A DNA stretch of 64,000 bases, from contig NZ_KI912266.1 in the NCBI RefSeq assembly GCF_000235425.2, positions 7,122,720 through 7,186,719 on the forward strand, in the 5' to 3' direction. This DNA comes from Pseudofrankia saprophytica (GTDB lineage Bacteria; Actinomycetota; Actinomycetes; Frankiales; Frankiaceae). The notes under the pieces are model-generated. The model was given only the letters and a program-made list of their open reading frames with translations, was not told the DNA's origin and did not search any database. Numbering within the stretch: the first letter of the stretch is position 1; each line of letters opens with the position of its first letter. Positions 52,807-60,840 of this stretch are shown one piece after another. A program made the translations under genes and the position numbers.

Positions 52807-54219
52807 ATGTCGGTGACGACGCCGGACGCGGCCGGCACCCCGGACGCGGTGCTGCCCAAGGGCGCGGCGGACGCGAAGGGGCCGGTCGGGCCGAACGGGC
52901 GGCTGCTGCTCGCCGCGGACGCGACGCCGGAGGAGGCCCGCGCCAAGGTGCGGGAATGGGTCGAGGCGAACGTGCCGGTGACCTGGCGCGAGGCCGCCGC
53001 GGCCGGCGGGCGGGCGGCGATCCGGAAGGTGCGCAGCCGGGCGGACTACGAGCGCTGGTACCCGGTGTTCGGCGTCTCCGGCCTGGTCGCGGCCCGCTGG
53101 GCGCCCGAGTACGGCGGCCTCGGCCTGTCGTCGGGCGCCGCCAGGGCCGCCGACGAGGAGCTGCGCCCGTACAACCTGGGCCGGCTCAACCCGCTGGGCC
53201 TGGCCAACGCCGCCACCGCGCTGTTCGCGCACGGCACCGAGGAGCAGAAGCGCCGCTTCCTGCCGCCGATCGTGCGCAACGAGGAGGTGTGGTGCCAGCT
53301 GTTCTCCGAGCCCGGCGCCGGCTCCGACCTCGCGTCGCTGGCCACCCGCGCCGTCCGCGAGGGTGACAACTGGATCGTCACCGGCCAGAAGGTCTGGACG
53401 ACGTGGGGCTTCCTCGCCGACTACGGCGTGCTGCTCGCCCGTACCGACCCGGACGTGCCGAAGCGGGGCGGCATCACCTACTTCCTCATCGACATGCACC
53501 AGCCGGGCGTCGAGGTGCGCTCGCTGCGGCATGTCACCGGCGAGGTCGACTTCTGCGAGGTCTTCCTCGACGACGCGGTCGTCCCGGACAGCCAGCGGCT
53601 CGGCGCGGTCGGCGACGGCTGGCGGGTCGGCAACTCCACCCTGTCCGGCGAGCGGCAGATGGTCTCCGGCTCCGGCTCAGGTGGCGTCGACCGGATCGGC
53701 GGCTCGGGCGCGCTGCACCTGGTGAAGCTCGCCAAGGAGGTCAGCGCCGCGGGCCGGCCAGGCGGCTGGGACGAGCCGACCGTCCGCCAGGAGATCGCGC
53801 ACCTCTACAGCGAGGAGCGGATCCGGGCCTGGAACAACGAGCGCATCCGCGCCCGGCTCGCCGCCGGGCTCGCGCCGGGGCCGGAGAGCTCGATCGGCAA
53901 GGTCCACCAGGGTGACCTCAACCAGCGCACCCAGGCGCTGGCCGCCGACCTGCTCGGCGCGTACGGCGCCGCGTGGGAGTCGGACTTCATCCCCGGTACC
54001 GAACACGCCGGGGCGGACGGCGCCCCGCTCGAGCCGGCCGAGGTCTACGCCGAGTCCCTCCCCCACGAGGTGAAGGGCATGCTGCGCAGCCGGGCCAACA
54101 CGATCGAGGGCGGGACGTCCGAGGTCAACAAGAACATCCTCGCCGAGCGCGTGCTGGGCCTGCCCCGCGAGCCCGACCCGCACCGCGGCAAGGCCTGGAA
54201 GGACGTCCCCCGCAGCTGA
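52807..54219 (+). CDS. acyl-CoA dehydrogenase
   Basis: A 470-aa ACAD of the larger FadE type. WCQLFSEPGAGSDLAS near 160-175, DNWIVTGQKVWTTWG near 187, LFAHGTEEQK and SRANTIEGGTSEVNKNILAERVLGLP near 425-450, with the catalytic-type glutamate in IEGGTSE kept. It oxidises acyl-CoA to enoyl-CoA using FAD. ATG 52807. In the operon it stands before the tandem crotonases. Confidence 0.93.
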   Translation: MSVTTPDAAGTPDAVLPKGAADAKGPVGPNGRLLLAADATPEEARAKVREWVEANVPVTWREAAAAGGRAAIRKVRSRADYERWYPVFGVSGLVAARWAPEYGGLGLSSGAARAADEELRPYNLGRLNPLGLANAATALFAHGTEEQKRRFLPPIVRNEEVWCQLFSEPGAGSDLASLATRAVREGDNWIVTGQKVWTTWGFLADYGVLLARTDPDVPKRGGITYFLIDMHQPGVEVRSLRHVTGEVDFCEVFLDDAVVPDSQRLGAVGDGWRVGNSTLSGERQMVSGSGSGGVDRIGGSGALHLVKLAKEVSAAGRPGGWDEPTVRQEIAHLYSEERIRAWNNERIRARLAAGLAPGPESSIGKVHQGDLNQRTQALAADLLGAYGAAWESDFIPGTEHAGADGAPLEPAEVYAESLPHEVKGMLRSRANTIEGGTSEVNKNILAERVLGLPREPDPHRGKAWKDVPRS

Positions 54220-54275
54220 CCGCGCCCTCGCGGGGTCGCCCTCGCAAGGTCTCTACCTAGTCGGAGTCGGAGCAG

Positions 54276-55139
54276 ATGTCCGAGGAGTACCAGACCCTTC
54301 GGGTCAGTCGGGACGGGCCCGTCGGCTGGCTCGAACTGAACCGGCCGAAGGCCGGCAACGCCATGGACGGCGTCATGTTCGACGAGCTGCCGCGTGCCTG
54401 GGCCGAGCTCGACGCCGACCCGGCGGTGCGCGTCATCGTCAACGTCGGCGCCGGCCGCGACTTCTGCACCGGCCTGGACGTCGTCCAGCTCAGCCGCGAC
54501 CCGGGCGCGCTGCGCGAGCAGTCCCGGCGGACCAAGCGGTCCGAGCTGCGGATCACCGGCTGGCACTGCGGGGTCGTCAAGCCGGTGATCGCCGCGATCC
54601 AGGGCCGGGTCGTCGGCGGCGGCCTGCACTTCGTCGCGGACGCGGACGTCGTCATCGCCGCGTCCGACGTCGCGTTCATCGACTCGCACGTGTCGGTCGG
54701 GCAGGTGACCGCGTTCGAGGGCATCGCGCTGACCCGTAAGCTCGCTGCCGAGACGATCATGCGGCTGGTGCTCGCCGGCCGGCACGAGAAGCTCGGCGCC
54801 GCCCGGGCCTACCAGCTCGGCATGGTCAGCGAGGTGGTCGAGGATCCGGCCGAGCTGCGCGAGCGGGCCGCGGACCTGGCCGCGAAGATCGCCCGCAACT
54901 CGCCGGCGGCGATGGCCGCGACCAAGCGCGCCCTCTACCGCGCGCTCGAGGACGGCCTGACGGCCGCCTGCCAGGCCGCGGCCGCCGACCTTGTCGGCCT
55001 GTGGGGCCATCCCGACCAGGTCGAGGGCCCGGCGGCGTTCGTCGAGAAGCGCCCGGCGCGGTGGGCACCGCTCGACCGGGAGGCGGAGCACGAGAAGGTG
55101 CTCGCCTCGCGGCAGCCAACAGCGGAGCGTGTCAGATGA
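54276..55139 (+). CDS. crotonase-family protein with Glu-to-His substitutions (copy 1)
   Basis: A 287-aa crotonase. In GGGLHFVADADV the first catalytic Glu is His118, and in FIDSHVSVGQ the second is His138; the oxyanion loop FCTGLDV is kept. These changes rule out the ordinary hydratase mechanism. It is a close paralogue of the next gene (shared ALEDGLTAAC, VEGPAAFVEKRPA). The stop codon TGA (55137-55139) is inside the first unit of the twin 40-nt repeat. GGAGCAG precedes ATG 54276. Confidence 0.9.
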   Translation: MSEEYQTLRVSRDGPVGWLELNRPKAGNAMDGVMFDELPRAWAELDADPAVRVIVNVGAGRDFCTGLDVVQLSRDPGALREQSRRTKRSELRITGWHCGVVKPVIAAIQGRVVGGGLHFVADADVVIAASDVAFIDSHVSVGQVTAFEGIALTRKLAAETIMRLVLAGRHEKLGAARAYQLGMVSEVVEDPAELRERAADLAAKIARNSPAAMAATKRALYRALEDGLTAACQAAAADLVGLWGHPDQVEGPAAFVEKRPARWAPLDREAEHEKVLASRQPTAERVR

Positions 55140-55232
55140 GCCCGTCTATGGGCTTCCCCATCCGACACAGTCCAACGGACGGCCTGAGGTTTGTGTCGGA
55201 TGGGCAAGCCCATGGGCTCGCCCATCCGACAC
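55129..55232. repeat. twin 40-nt palindromic repeat, locus 2
   Basis: Units at 55129-55168 and 55193-55232, again separated by 24 bp. The second is a perfect palindrome pair: 13-bp arms GTGTCGGATGGGC / GCCCATCCGACAC enclosing a 12-nt inner palindrome AGCCCATGGGCT. Same start (GTGTC), end (GACAC), unit length and spacing as 29316-29419. Confidence 0.9.
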
Positions 55233-55421
55233 GCTTCGGCCTCGGCGGCAGGGTTGGGCCGGAGCGGAGTTCGCCGGCGGCCCACCCCTCACCCCTCCCG
55301 CGGCCGGCTGGCGCCTCAGCGGCCCGCACAGCCGTACATGTCCGAACACTCTCTGTGTCTACAGCGGGGCTGCGGCCCGTTCCCATTCCAGATCCCGAAG
55401 AAACGGCCTAGGAGGATGAGC

Positions 55422-56486
55422 GTGACGGACTCGTCGGCGACCAGGGCGGCGTCGGGGGCGCCGGGGACGCCCGCGACCGCGGCCGACTTCGACCACGTGT
55501 ACCCCGGCTACGAGACGCTCGTCGTCGCGCGCCGCGGCCACGTCGGCTGGCTCATCTTCAACCGGCCGAAGCAGTTGAACGCGATGAACAACCGGATGCG
55601 CGACGAGCTGGCCAAGGCCTGGCTGGAGCTCGACGGCGACCCGGAGATCCGGGTCATCGTGCACACCGGCGAGGGCCGGGCGTTCCAGACCGGCGTCGAC
55701 GTGGCCGAGATCGCCACCGACGGCCTCGGCATGGAGCGCTACCGGGCGGAGGCCGAGGTCTTCGACCTGCATTTCACGGCCTGGCACCAGAAGGTCGAGA
55801 AGCCGGTCATCGCGGCGGTCAACGGGCTGTGCGGCGGCGGCGGGTTCCACTTCGTCGCCGACGCGGACATCGTCATCGCCGCCGCGGACGCGAAGTTCTT
55901 CGACCCGCACGTCTCCGTCGGCCAGGTGGTCTCGTTCGAGCTGATGGCGCTGCTGCGCAAGATGCCGTTCGAGCCGGTGATGAGGATGGCGCTGGTCGGC
56001 GCGCACGAGCGGATGCCGGCGGCCCGCGCCTACGAGCTGGGCATGGTGAGCGAGGTCGTCGACCCGCCGGTACGGCTGCGCGAACGGGCCGCCGAGATCG
56101 CCGAGCTGGTCGCCCGCAACTCGCCGGTGGCGATGCGCGCGACCAAGCGGGCGCTGTGGGGGGCGCTGGAGGACGGGCTGACGGCCGCGTGCAAGGCCGG
56201 CGCCACGCACCTCGTCTCCGTCTGGGGCCACGCCGACCAGGTCGAGGGCCCGGCGGCGTTCGTCGAGAAGCGTCCCGCCAAGTGGGCCGACCTGGAGCAG
56301 GAGCCGAAGCCGGCCACCGCCCTCGCGGCCGCGAAGCGGGCCGACGAGCGGCCCGCGGCCCCGGCCCAGCCGGCGAGCCCGTCGAGCCCGGAGCGGTCGT
56401 CGAGGTCGGAGGGATCGTCGAGGTCGGAGGGGTCGTCGAGGTCGGAGGGGTCGGAGGGGTCGGAGGGGTCGGAGGGGTCGGCATGA
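55422..56486 (+). CDS. crotonase-family protein with Glu-to-His substitutions (copy 2)
   Basis: A 354-aa paralogue of the preceding gene with the same two changes: His143 in GGGGFHFVADAD and His163 in FFDPHVSVGQ; the oxyanion loop is FQTGVDV. The C-terminus is extended by about 45 residues that end in SSRSEG and SEG repeats. GTG 55422 is chosen because AGGAGG is 6 bp upstream; ATG 55416 abuts AGGAGG with no spacer. ATGA overlap with the CoA ligase. Confidence 0.9.
   Translation: MTDSSATRAASGAPGTPATAADFDHVYPGYETLVVARRGHVGWLIFNRPKQLNAMNNRMRDELAKAWLELDGDPEIRVIVHTGEGRAFQTGVDVAEIATDGLGMERYRAEAEVFDLHFTAWHQKVEKPVIAAVNGLCGGGGFHFVADADIVIAAADAKFFDPHVSVGQVVSFELMALLRKMPFEPVMRMALVGAHERMPAARAYELGMVSEVVDPPVRLRERAAEIAELVARNSPVAMRATKRALWGALEDGLTAACKAGATHLVSVWGHADQVEGPAAFVEKRPAKWADLEQEPKPATALAAAKRADERPAAPAQPASPSSPERSSRSEGSSRSEGSSRSEGSEGSEGSEGSA
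56397..56477 (+). repeat. 18-bp and 9-bp in-frame tandem repeats
   Basis: Three 18-bp units (SSRSEG) followed by three 9-bp units (TCGGAGGGG, SEG) at the crotonase 3' end; the GGAGGGG units also supply Shine-Dalgarno-like sequence for the ligase at 56483. Confidence 0.85.
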
Positions 56487-58018
56487 GGCTCGTCGACCTG
56501 CTGGAATCGCGCGAGGGCGACGAGGCGACGCCCGCGGTCTTCGTCGAGGACGAGGAGACGACCCGGGCGGCGCTGCGCCGCGGCGCCGAGGCACTGGCCA
56601 CGGTGCTGCGGACGGCCGGGGTGCGCCCGGGCCATCCGGTCGCGGTGATGCTGCCTGGCGGGGCCGAGGTCGTCGCCGCGATGTTCGGCGTGTGGACCGC
56701 CGAGGCCGTGTACGTGCCGCTCAACCCGCGCACGTCGGACGCGGAGATCGCCTACCTGGTCGAGGCGGTCCGCCCGGCGGCGATCGTCACGATGCCCGAC
56801 TGGGCGGACCGGGTCACCGGCGGCGCCCTGCCGATCGTCGTCCACGCGGGTACGAACGGCGGCGAGCTGGCCTGGGCCGAGGCGGTGCCGGGCCGGCGCA
56901 CGCCCGCGGACGTGCCCGCACACGACGCCGACATCGCGCTGGTGCAGTTCACATCCGGCACGACCGGCCGGCCCAAGCCGGTGCTGCTGCGACACTCGGG
57001 CTACCTGGCGCTCCTGGAGCCGGTGCTGGCCAAGCTCGTCGGCGACGCGGCGAAGGACAGGCTGGCCCAGCGCAAGGCACCGATGCCGAACCTCATCCCG
57101 ACGTCGATGGCGCTGTCGGCCGGCATCTACAACGTGCTGTTCGCGTTCCGCGTCGGCGCGCCGGCGGTCATCATGCCGACGTTCACGACGAAGGCGTTCA
57201 CCAGGGCCGTCGCGAAGCACCAGATCCGCTCGACGGTGCTGCCGCCGGCGGCGATGAACATGCTGACGGACGACCCGTCGGTCATCTCGCTCGCGCCGCT
57301 GCGTTACGTCCGCGGCATCACCGCGCCGCTCTCGCCGCTGCGCGCCCGGCTGTTCAAGGACAAGTTCGGCGTCACGGTGCTCAACTGCTATGGCCAGACG
57401 GAGATCGGTGGCGAGATCGTCGGCTGGAACGCGGCGGACGCGCGGGCGTTCGGCGAGTCCAAGCTCGGCTCGATCGGCCGGCCGCACGCGGGGGTGACGC
57501 CGCGCATCGTCGGCCCGGACGGGGGCGAGGTCGAGCCGGGCGGGCAGGGCGAGCTCTACGTCCGCACGCCGGCGGTGTCCGCTGGATACGCCGACGGCAA
57601 GGCGCTCGGCGACCGGCTCACCCCGGACGGCTGGTTCCGCACCGGCGACATCGCCCGGATCGACGAGGACGGCTTCCTCTGGATCGAGGGCCGCGTCTCC
57701 GACATGATCAACCGCGGCGGGCTGAAGGTCTTCCCCGGCGAGGTCGAGGAGGTCCTCCGCCTCTCCCCCACGGTCGCCGACTGCGCCGTCGTCGGCATAC
57801 CGGACGACCGGCTCGGCGAGGTCCCCTGGGCCTTCGTCGTCACCCACTTGGGCGCCGACTTCGACCCGGCGGCCCTCGCCGCGGCGGCGCGGGAGAAGCT
57901 CCTCCCGTACAAGGTGCCGGCCCGCTTCGTCCAGCTCGACGAGCTCCCCCGCACCGAGGTGGGCAAGGTCCGCGCCGCCGACCTCATCGAACTCGCGGCC
58001 GAACTCGCGCCGAGCTGA
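56483..58018 (+). CDS. AMP-forming acyl-CoA ligase
   Basis: A 511-aa adenylate-forming enzyme. P-loop VQFTSGTTGRPKP near 157-168, NCYGQTEIGGEIVGW near 302, WFRTGDIARID near 385-395, GRVSDMINRGGLKVFPGEVE near 405-425 and the lysine region RTEVGKVRAADL near 490. ATG 56483 overlaps the preceding stop (ATGA), so it is coupled. Last gene of the seven-gene operon; a perfect hairpin follows. It activates the acid substrate of the pathway. Confidence 0.92.
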   Translation: MRLVDLLESREGDEATPAVFVEDEETTRAALRRGAEALATVLRTAGVRPGHPVAVMLPGGAEVVAAMFGVWTAEAVYVPLNPRTSDAEIAYLVEAVRPAAIVTMPDWADRVTGGALPIVVHAGTNGGELAWAEAVPGRRTPADVPAHDADIALVQFTSGTTGRPKPVLLRHSGYLALLEPVLAKLVGDAAKDRLAQRKAPMPNLIPTSMALSAGIYNVLFAFRVGAPAVIMPTFTTKAFTRAVAKHQIRSTVLPPAAMNMLTDDPSVISLAPLRYVRGITAPLSPLRARLFKDKFGVTVLNCYGQTEIGGEIVGWNAADARAFGESKLGSIGRPHAGVTPRIVGPDGGEVEPGGQGELYVRTPAVSAGYADGKALGDRLTPDGWFRTGDIARIDEDGFLWIEGRVSDMINRGGLKVFPGEVEEVLRLSPTVADCAVVGIPDDRLGEVPWAFVVTHLGADFDPAALAAAAREKLLPYKVPARFVQLDELPRTEVGKVRAADLIELAAELAPS

Positions 58019-58034
58019 CCCAGCCAGACTCCGC

Positions 58035-58069
58035 CGAAGCCGCCGCTCCCACCGGGACCGGCGGCTTCG
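58035..58069 (+). terminator. operon terminator
   Basis: Perfect 11-bp arms CGAAGCCGCCG / CGGCGGCTTCG with a 13-nt loop, 17 bp after the ligase stop; bounds the 49252-58018 operon. Confidence 0.8.
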
Positions 58070-58209
58070 CCATGTTCGGACCTGGGCGGGACGCGACGGT
58101 CGCGGATCGGCTGGCGCACAGCATGTCCAGCCGACCGTCCCCGGTCTGCGCGGTCTGCGCGGCCCTGGCCGGATTGGGTGCACGATGTCCGCGAGGTAGT
58201 TATGTTGTA

Positions 58210-58228
58210 CTCGGTTCAAAAAACCGAG
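58210..58228. promoter_or_regulatory. inverted repeat CTCGGTT-CAAAA-AACCGAG
   Basis: Perfect 7-bp arms, 5-bp spacer, 20 bp upstream of the oxidoreductase start and its GGAGG; operator candidate for a TetR-type protein. Confidence 0.5.
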
Positions 58229-58247
58229 CTGACCTGCGGAGGCGATC

Positions 58248-59312
58248 GTGGCGTATCGAGTCATCCACTGGGCAACCGGTGTGGTCACCAAGGAGGCGGT
58301 GATCGGCGTGCTGGGCCATCCCGACCTGGAGGTGGTGGGGGCCTGGGCCCGCTCCGCGGACAAGGACGGCCGGGACCTCGGCGAGCTCTACGGGTTAGAC
58401 CCACTCGGCGTGCAGGTGACCAGCGACAAGGACGCGGTGCTCGCCACGCCCGCGGACTGTGTCTGCTTCACGGTTGGGCGCAACTGGATCGACAACCCGA
58501 TGGAGACGTTCGGGGACCTGCTGCGGATTCTCCGGTCCGGCAAGAACGTGGTGAACCTGTGGTGGCCCACGCTGGTCTATCCCCGCGCGCAGGACGACAA
58601 GCTCTTCAAGGACCTCGAGCAGGCCTGCCTCGACGGCGGGTCGTCCTTCCTCACCGTCGGCATGGATCCCGGCTACGGAACCGCGGCGCTCGCCCTGTCC
58701 GCGCTCGGCCTGGCCCGCGAGGTCAAGAGCGTCGAGATGCTCCAGTTCATGAACAACGCCTACTGGGAGGGCGAGGGCATCACGAGGTTCTTCGGTTTCG
58801 GCCAGCACGACACCGCGCACACGCCCATCCTGCAACCAGGCGTTACCACGGGTTATCACGCGACGACGCTACACATGTTGGCGGACGCCATCGGCGTGGA
58901 AATCGAGGACATCGTTGAGGAGAGCAGCGTCATCTACGCCGACGAGGCCTTCGATGTCGCGTCGGGCCACATCCCCGCCGGCACCATCTCCGGTCTCCAG
59001 TACCGGGTCAAGGGCATGGTTGGCGGGGAGGCTCGGGTCATCGTCGGGCATGTGGAGAGACTCCGCGAGCAGGACTTCCCGGAGTTCGAGTTCAAGGGCG
59101 ACGGCTACCGGGCCGAGGTGACGGGCGAGCCCTGCATCCGCCTGGACATGACCGTGTCCGCCCCTGCCGGCTTCGTCGGTGACCCGATCGCCGTCGCCTC
59201 GGCGATGAGCGTCGTCAACGCCATCCCCCAGGTGTGCGCCGCCGCGCCGGGAGTCCTCTCCCTGCGTGATGTCGCGCCCTTCCCCTCGAAGAACTCGACC
59301 ATCAAGATCTAG
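58248..59312 (+). CDS. DapB-like NAD(P)-dependent oxidoreductase (amine/diaminopimelate-dehydrogenase-like)
   Basis: A 354-aa enzyme: N-terminal Rossmann (YRVIHWATGVVTKEAVIGVLGHP, VVGAWARSADKDG) followed by a DapB/saccharopine-dehydrogenase-like C-terminal domain (MDPGYGTAALALSALG near 142, GVTTGYHATTLHMLADAIGV near 200). Similar proteins are often annotated as dihydrodipicolinate reductase family in actinobacterial lipid/terpene clusters. GTG 58248 has GGAGG 5 bp upstream. Substrate unknown. It is monocistronic, with an operator-like repeat in front. Confidence 0.85.
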   Translation: MAYRVIHWATGVVTKEAVIGVLGHPDLEVVGAWARSADKDGRDLGELYGLDPLGVQVTSDKDAVLATPADCVCFTVGRNWIDNPMETFGDLLRILRSGKNVVNLWWPTLVYPRAQDDKLFKDLEQACLDGGSSFLTVGMDPGYGTAALALSALGLAREVKSVEMLQFMNNAYWEGEGITRFFGFGQHDTAHTPILQPGVTTGYHATTLHMLADAIGVEIEDIVEESSVIYADEAFDVASGHIPAGTISGLQYRVKGMVGGEARVIVGHVERLREQDFPEFEFKGDGYRAEVTGEPCIRLDMTVSAPAGFVGDPIAVASAMSVVNAIPQVCAAAPGVLSLRDVAPFPSKNSTIKI

Positions 59313-59494
59313 GCCGGCCGGCACTGCCCCGATCTGGATCGGGCTTGTACCGGACCTGTTCGGGCTCGGACCTGTTGGGGCGGCGCGGCCAGCCCGGCGG
59401 GCGCGCCGCGAGTTTCGCGGCGGCCCGCCGGATCCTGACCATCGAGCCCCGTGCGGGCAACCTGGTGCGGGCCACCCGATGAAAGGCCGCCGAG

Positions 59495-60751
59495 CTAGCC
59501 GGTACCGAGCCGGGTGCCGCACCACTGGTTGGGGTCGGGCCCGTCGGAGCTGGGCACGACGTCGAAGGCGGTCCCGGCCTGGTTGACCCGGACGAAGCTG
59601 TAACAGAGGTTGGCCTCGCCGAAGCGGCTGAGATCGGTGGTGGGGATCAGGCCGCCCGCGTTGTAGTTCTTTTCCGCCCGCAGGTTGTCGATGAAGGCGT
59701 CGCGGGTCGGGCAGGCTCCGGCGAGCTCCAGGCCGTGGAGGAACTCGTCCGTCGTGATGTAGGCGGCGAGCGCGACCTCGTTGTCAGTCTGGCCCAGCTC
59801 CGGCGCGTAGTCGCTCATCGCCTGCCGGTAGGTGCGCAGCGCGGGTGAGTCCGCGCTGAAGGGAATGTGCGGCGTCAGGACCGACATCCCAGCCATATTG
59901 GCGCCCTGCGTGGCGAGGAGCTGTGAGTCGTAGCCGGAGGTGGTGAGCGTGACCTTGAACGTCAGCCCAGCCTGCTTGGCCGCGGTGTAGACGGGGAGGA
60001 AGTCGTCGGCCGACAGAATGCTGACGAGAGCGTCCGCGTTGCTCGCCTCGACCTGGGTGACAACCTTGGCAGGGCTGGTGACCCCGGCCGTGTAGACGAT
60101 CGAATCCGCCACCGCGATGCCCTGGGACCGCAGGCTCTCCGTGAACAGCTTGACCAGTCCCTGCGCCGACTGTGACATCGTGTCGTTGTAGACCAGAGCC
60201 ACCTTCGTCGCGCCGAAGCGCCGCGCGTAGAGCCCAAACGTGGTGATGGCGGAACCGGCCGACTGCAGCGAGCCGAACGTGAACATGTTCCGGTGCTGCG
60301 TCCACGCCTCCTCGCCGGGCAGGCCAGCGATCGGTATGCCGTCCTTGTCCAGCTGGTCCGCCGAGCCGGAGACGACGATGCTCTCGGCGAGAAGTCCGAA
60401 GACCCCGGCGTGCGTCAGCAGGTCCTGGGCGGCGAGGGTGAACCCGTTCGTGCTCCCCTGGTCGTCGCGCCAATCGAGGACGATCTTGCGTCCGTTGACG
60501 CCGCCCGACGCGTTCGCGAGGGCGACCCGGGCCTGCACGCCGCTGCGGGCAAAACGAAACCCGACAGCGATGGCGCCGCTGTCGGGATAGACCAACCCGA
60601 CCTTCACCTCGGTCGGGGTCACCCCTGGGCTGCCGCAGGCCGCGTTGCCGGTCGCCTGGTCGGACTTCGAGCAACCGGCCACAGCGAGGGGAATCACGAC
60701 GCCGGCCGCGGCGACCGCCGCCCAGCCACGTCGACGTAAGTGCACTAACAC
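59495..60751 (-). CDS. ABC transporter substrate-binding lipoprotein
   Basis: A 418-aa periplasmic-binding-type I protein (LivK-like). The signal peptide has RRRGW basic start and lipobox AVAGC27; the mature part begins GNAACGSPG and contains VKVGLVYPDSGAIAVG, GVNGRKIVLDWRDDQG and LLAESIVVSGSADQLD. GTG 60751 is used (GTG 60745 is possible). Codons 2 and 5 are both TTA, very rare in such a GC-rich genome. It may serve the LivG/LivHMF permease or another one outside the window. Confidence 0.9.
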   Translation of the reverse strand: MLVHLRRRGWAAVAAAGVVIPLAVAGCSKSDQATGNAACGSPGVTPTEVKVGLVYPDSGAIAVGFRFARSGVQARVALANASGGVNGRKIVLDWRDDQGSTNGFTLAAQDLLTHAGVFGLLAESIVVSGSADQLDKDGIPIAGLPGEEAWTQHRNMFTFGSLQSAGSAITTFGLYARRFGATKVALVYNDTMSQSAQGLVKLFTESLRSQGIAVADSIVYTAGVTSPAKVVTQVEASNADALVSILSADDFLPVYTAAKQAGLTFKVTLTTSGYDSQLLATQGANMAGMSVLTPHIPFSADSPALRTYRQAMSDYAPELGQTDNEVALAAYITTDEFLHGLELAGACPTRDAFIDNLRAEKNYNAGGLIPTTDLSRFGEANLCYSFVRVNQAGTAFDVVPSSDGPDPNQWCGTRLGTG

Positions 60752-60780
60752 GTTTTCAACTCTCTGCTGATATGGGAAAG

Positions 60781-60810
60781 GGCGCCCGGCAAGGTTCAGT
60801 GCCGGGCGCC
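60781..60810. terminator. strong terminator hairpin between thiolase and binding-protein genes
   Basis: Perfect 11-bp arms GGCGCCCGGCA / TGCCGGGCGCC, 8-nt loop, followed by TTCTT on the plus strand. It ends the leftward DUF35-thiolase operon. Confidence 0.8.
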
Positions 60811-60840
60811 TTCTTGCTGGTGGGAATTCCGTGCGATTCC

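Noticed and set aside
56030-58363. 777-codon antisense frame over the crotonase and ligase
   Set aside because: Shadow of sense genes; composition of mirrored codons.
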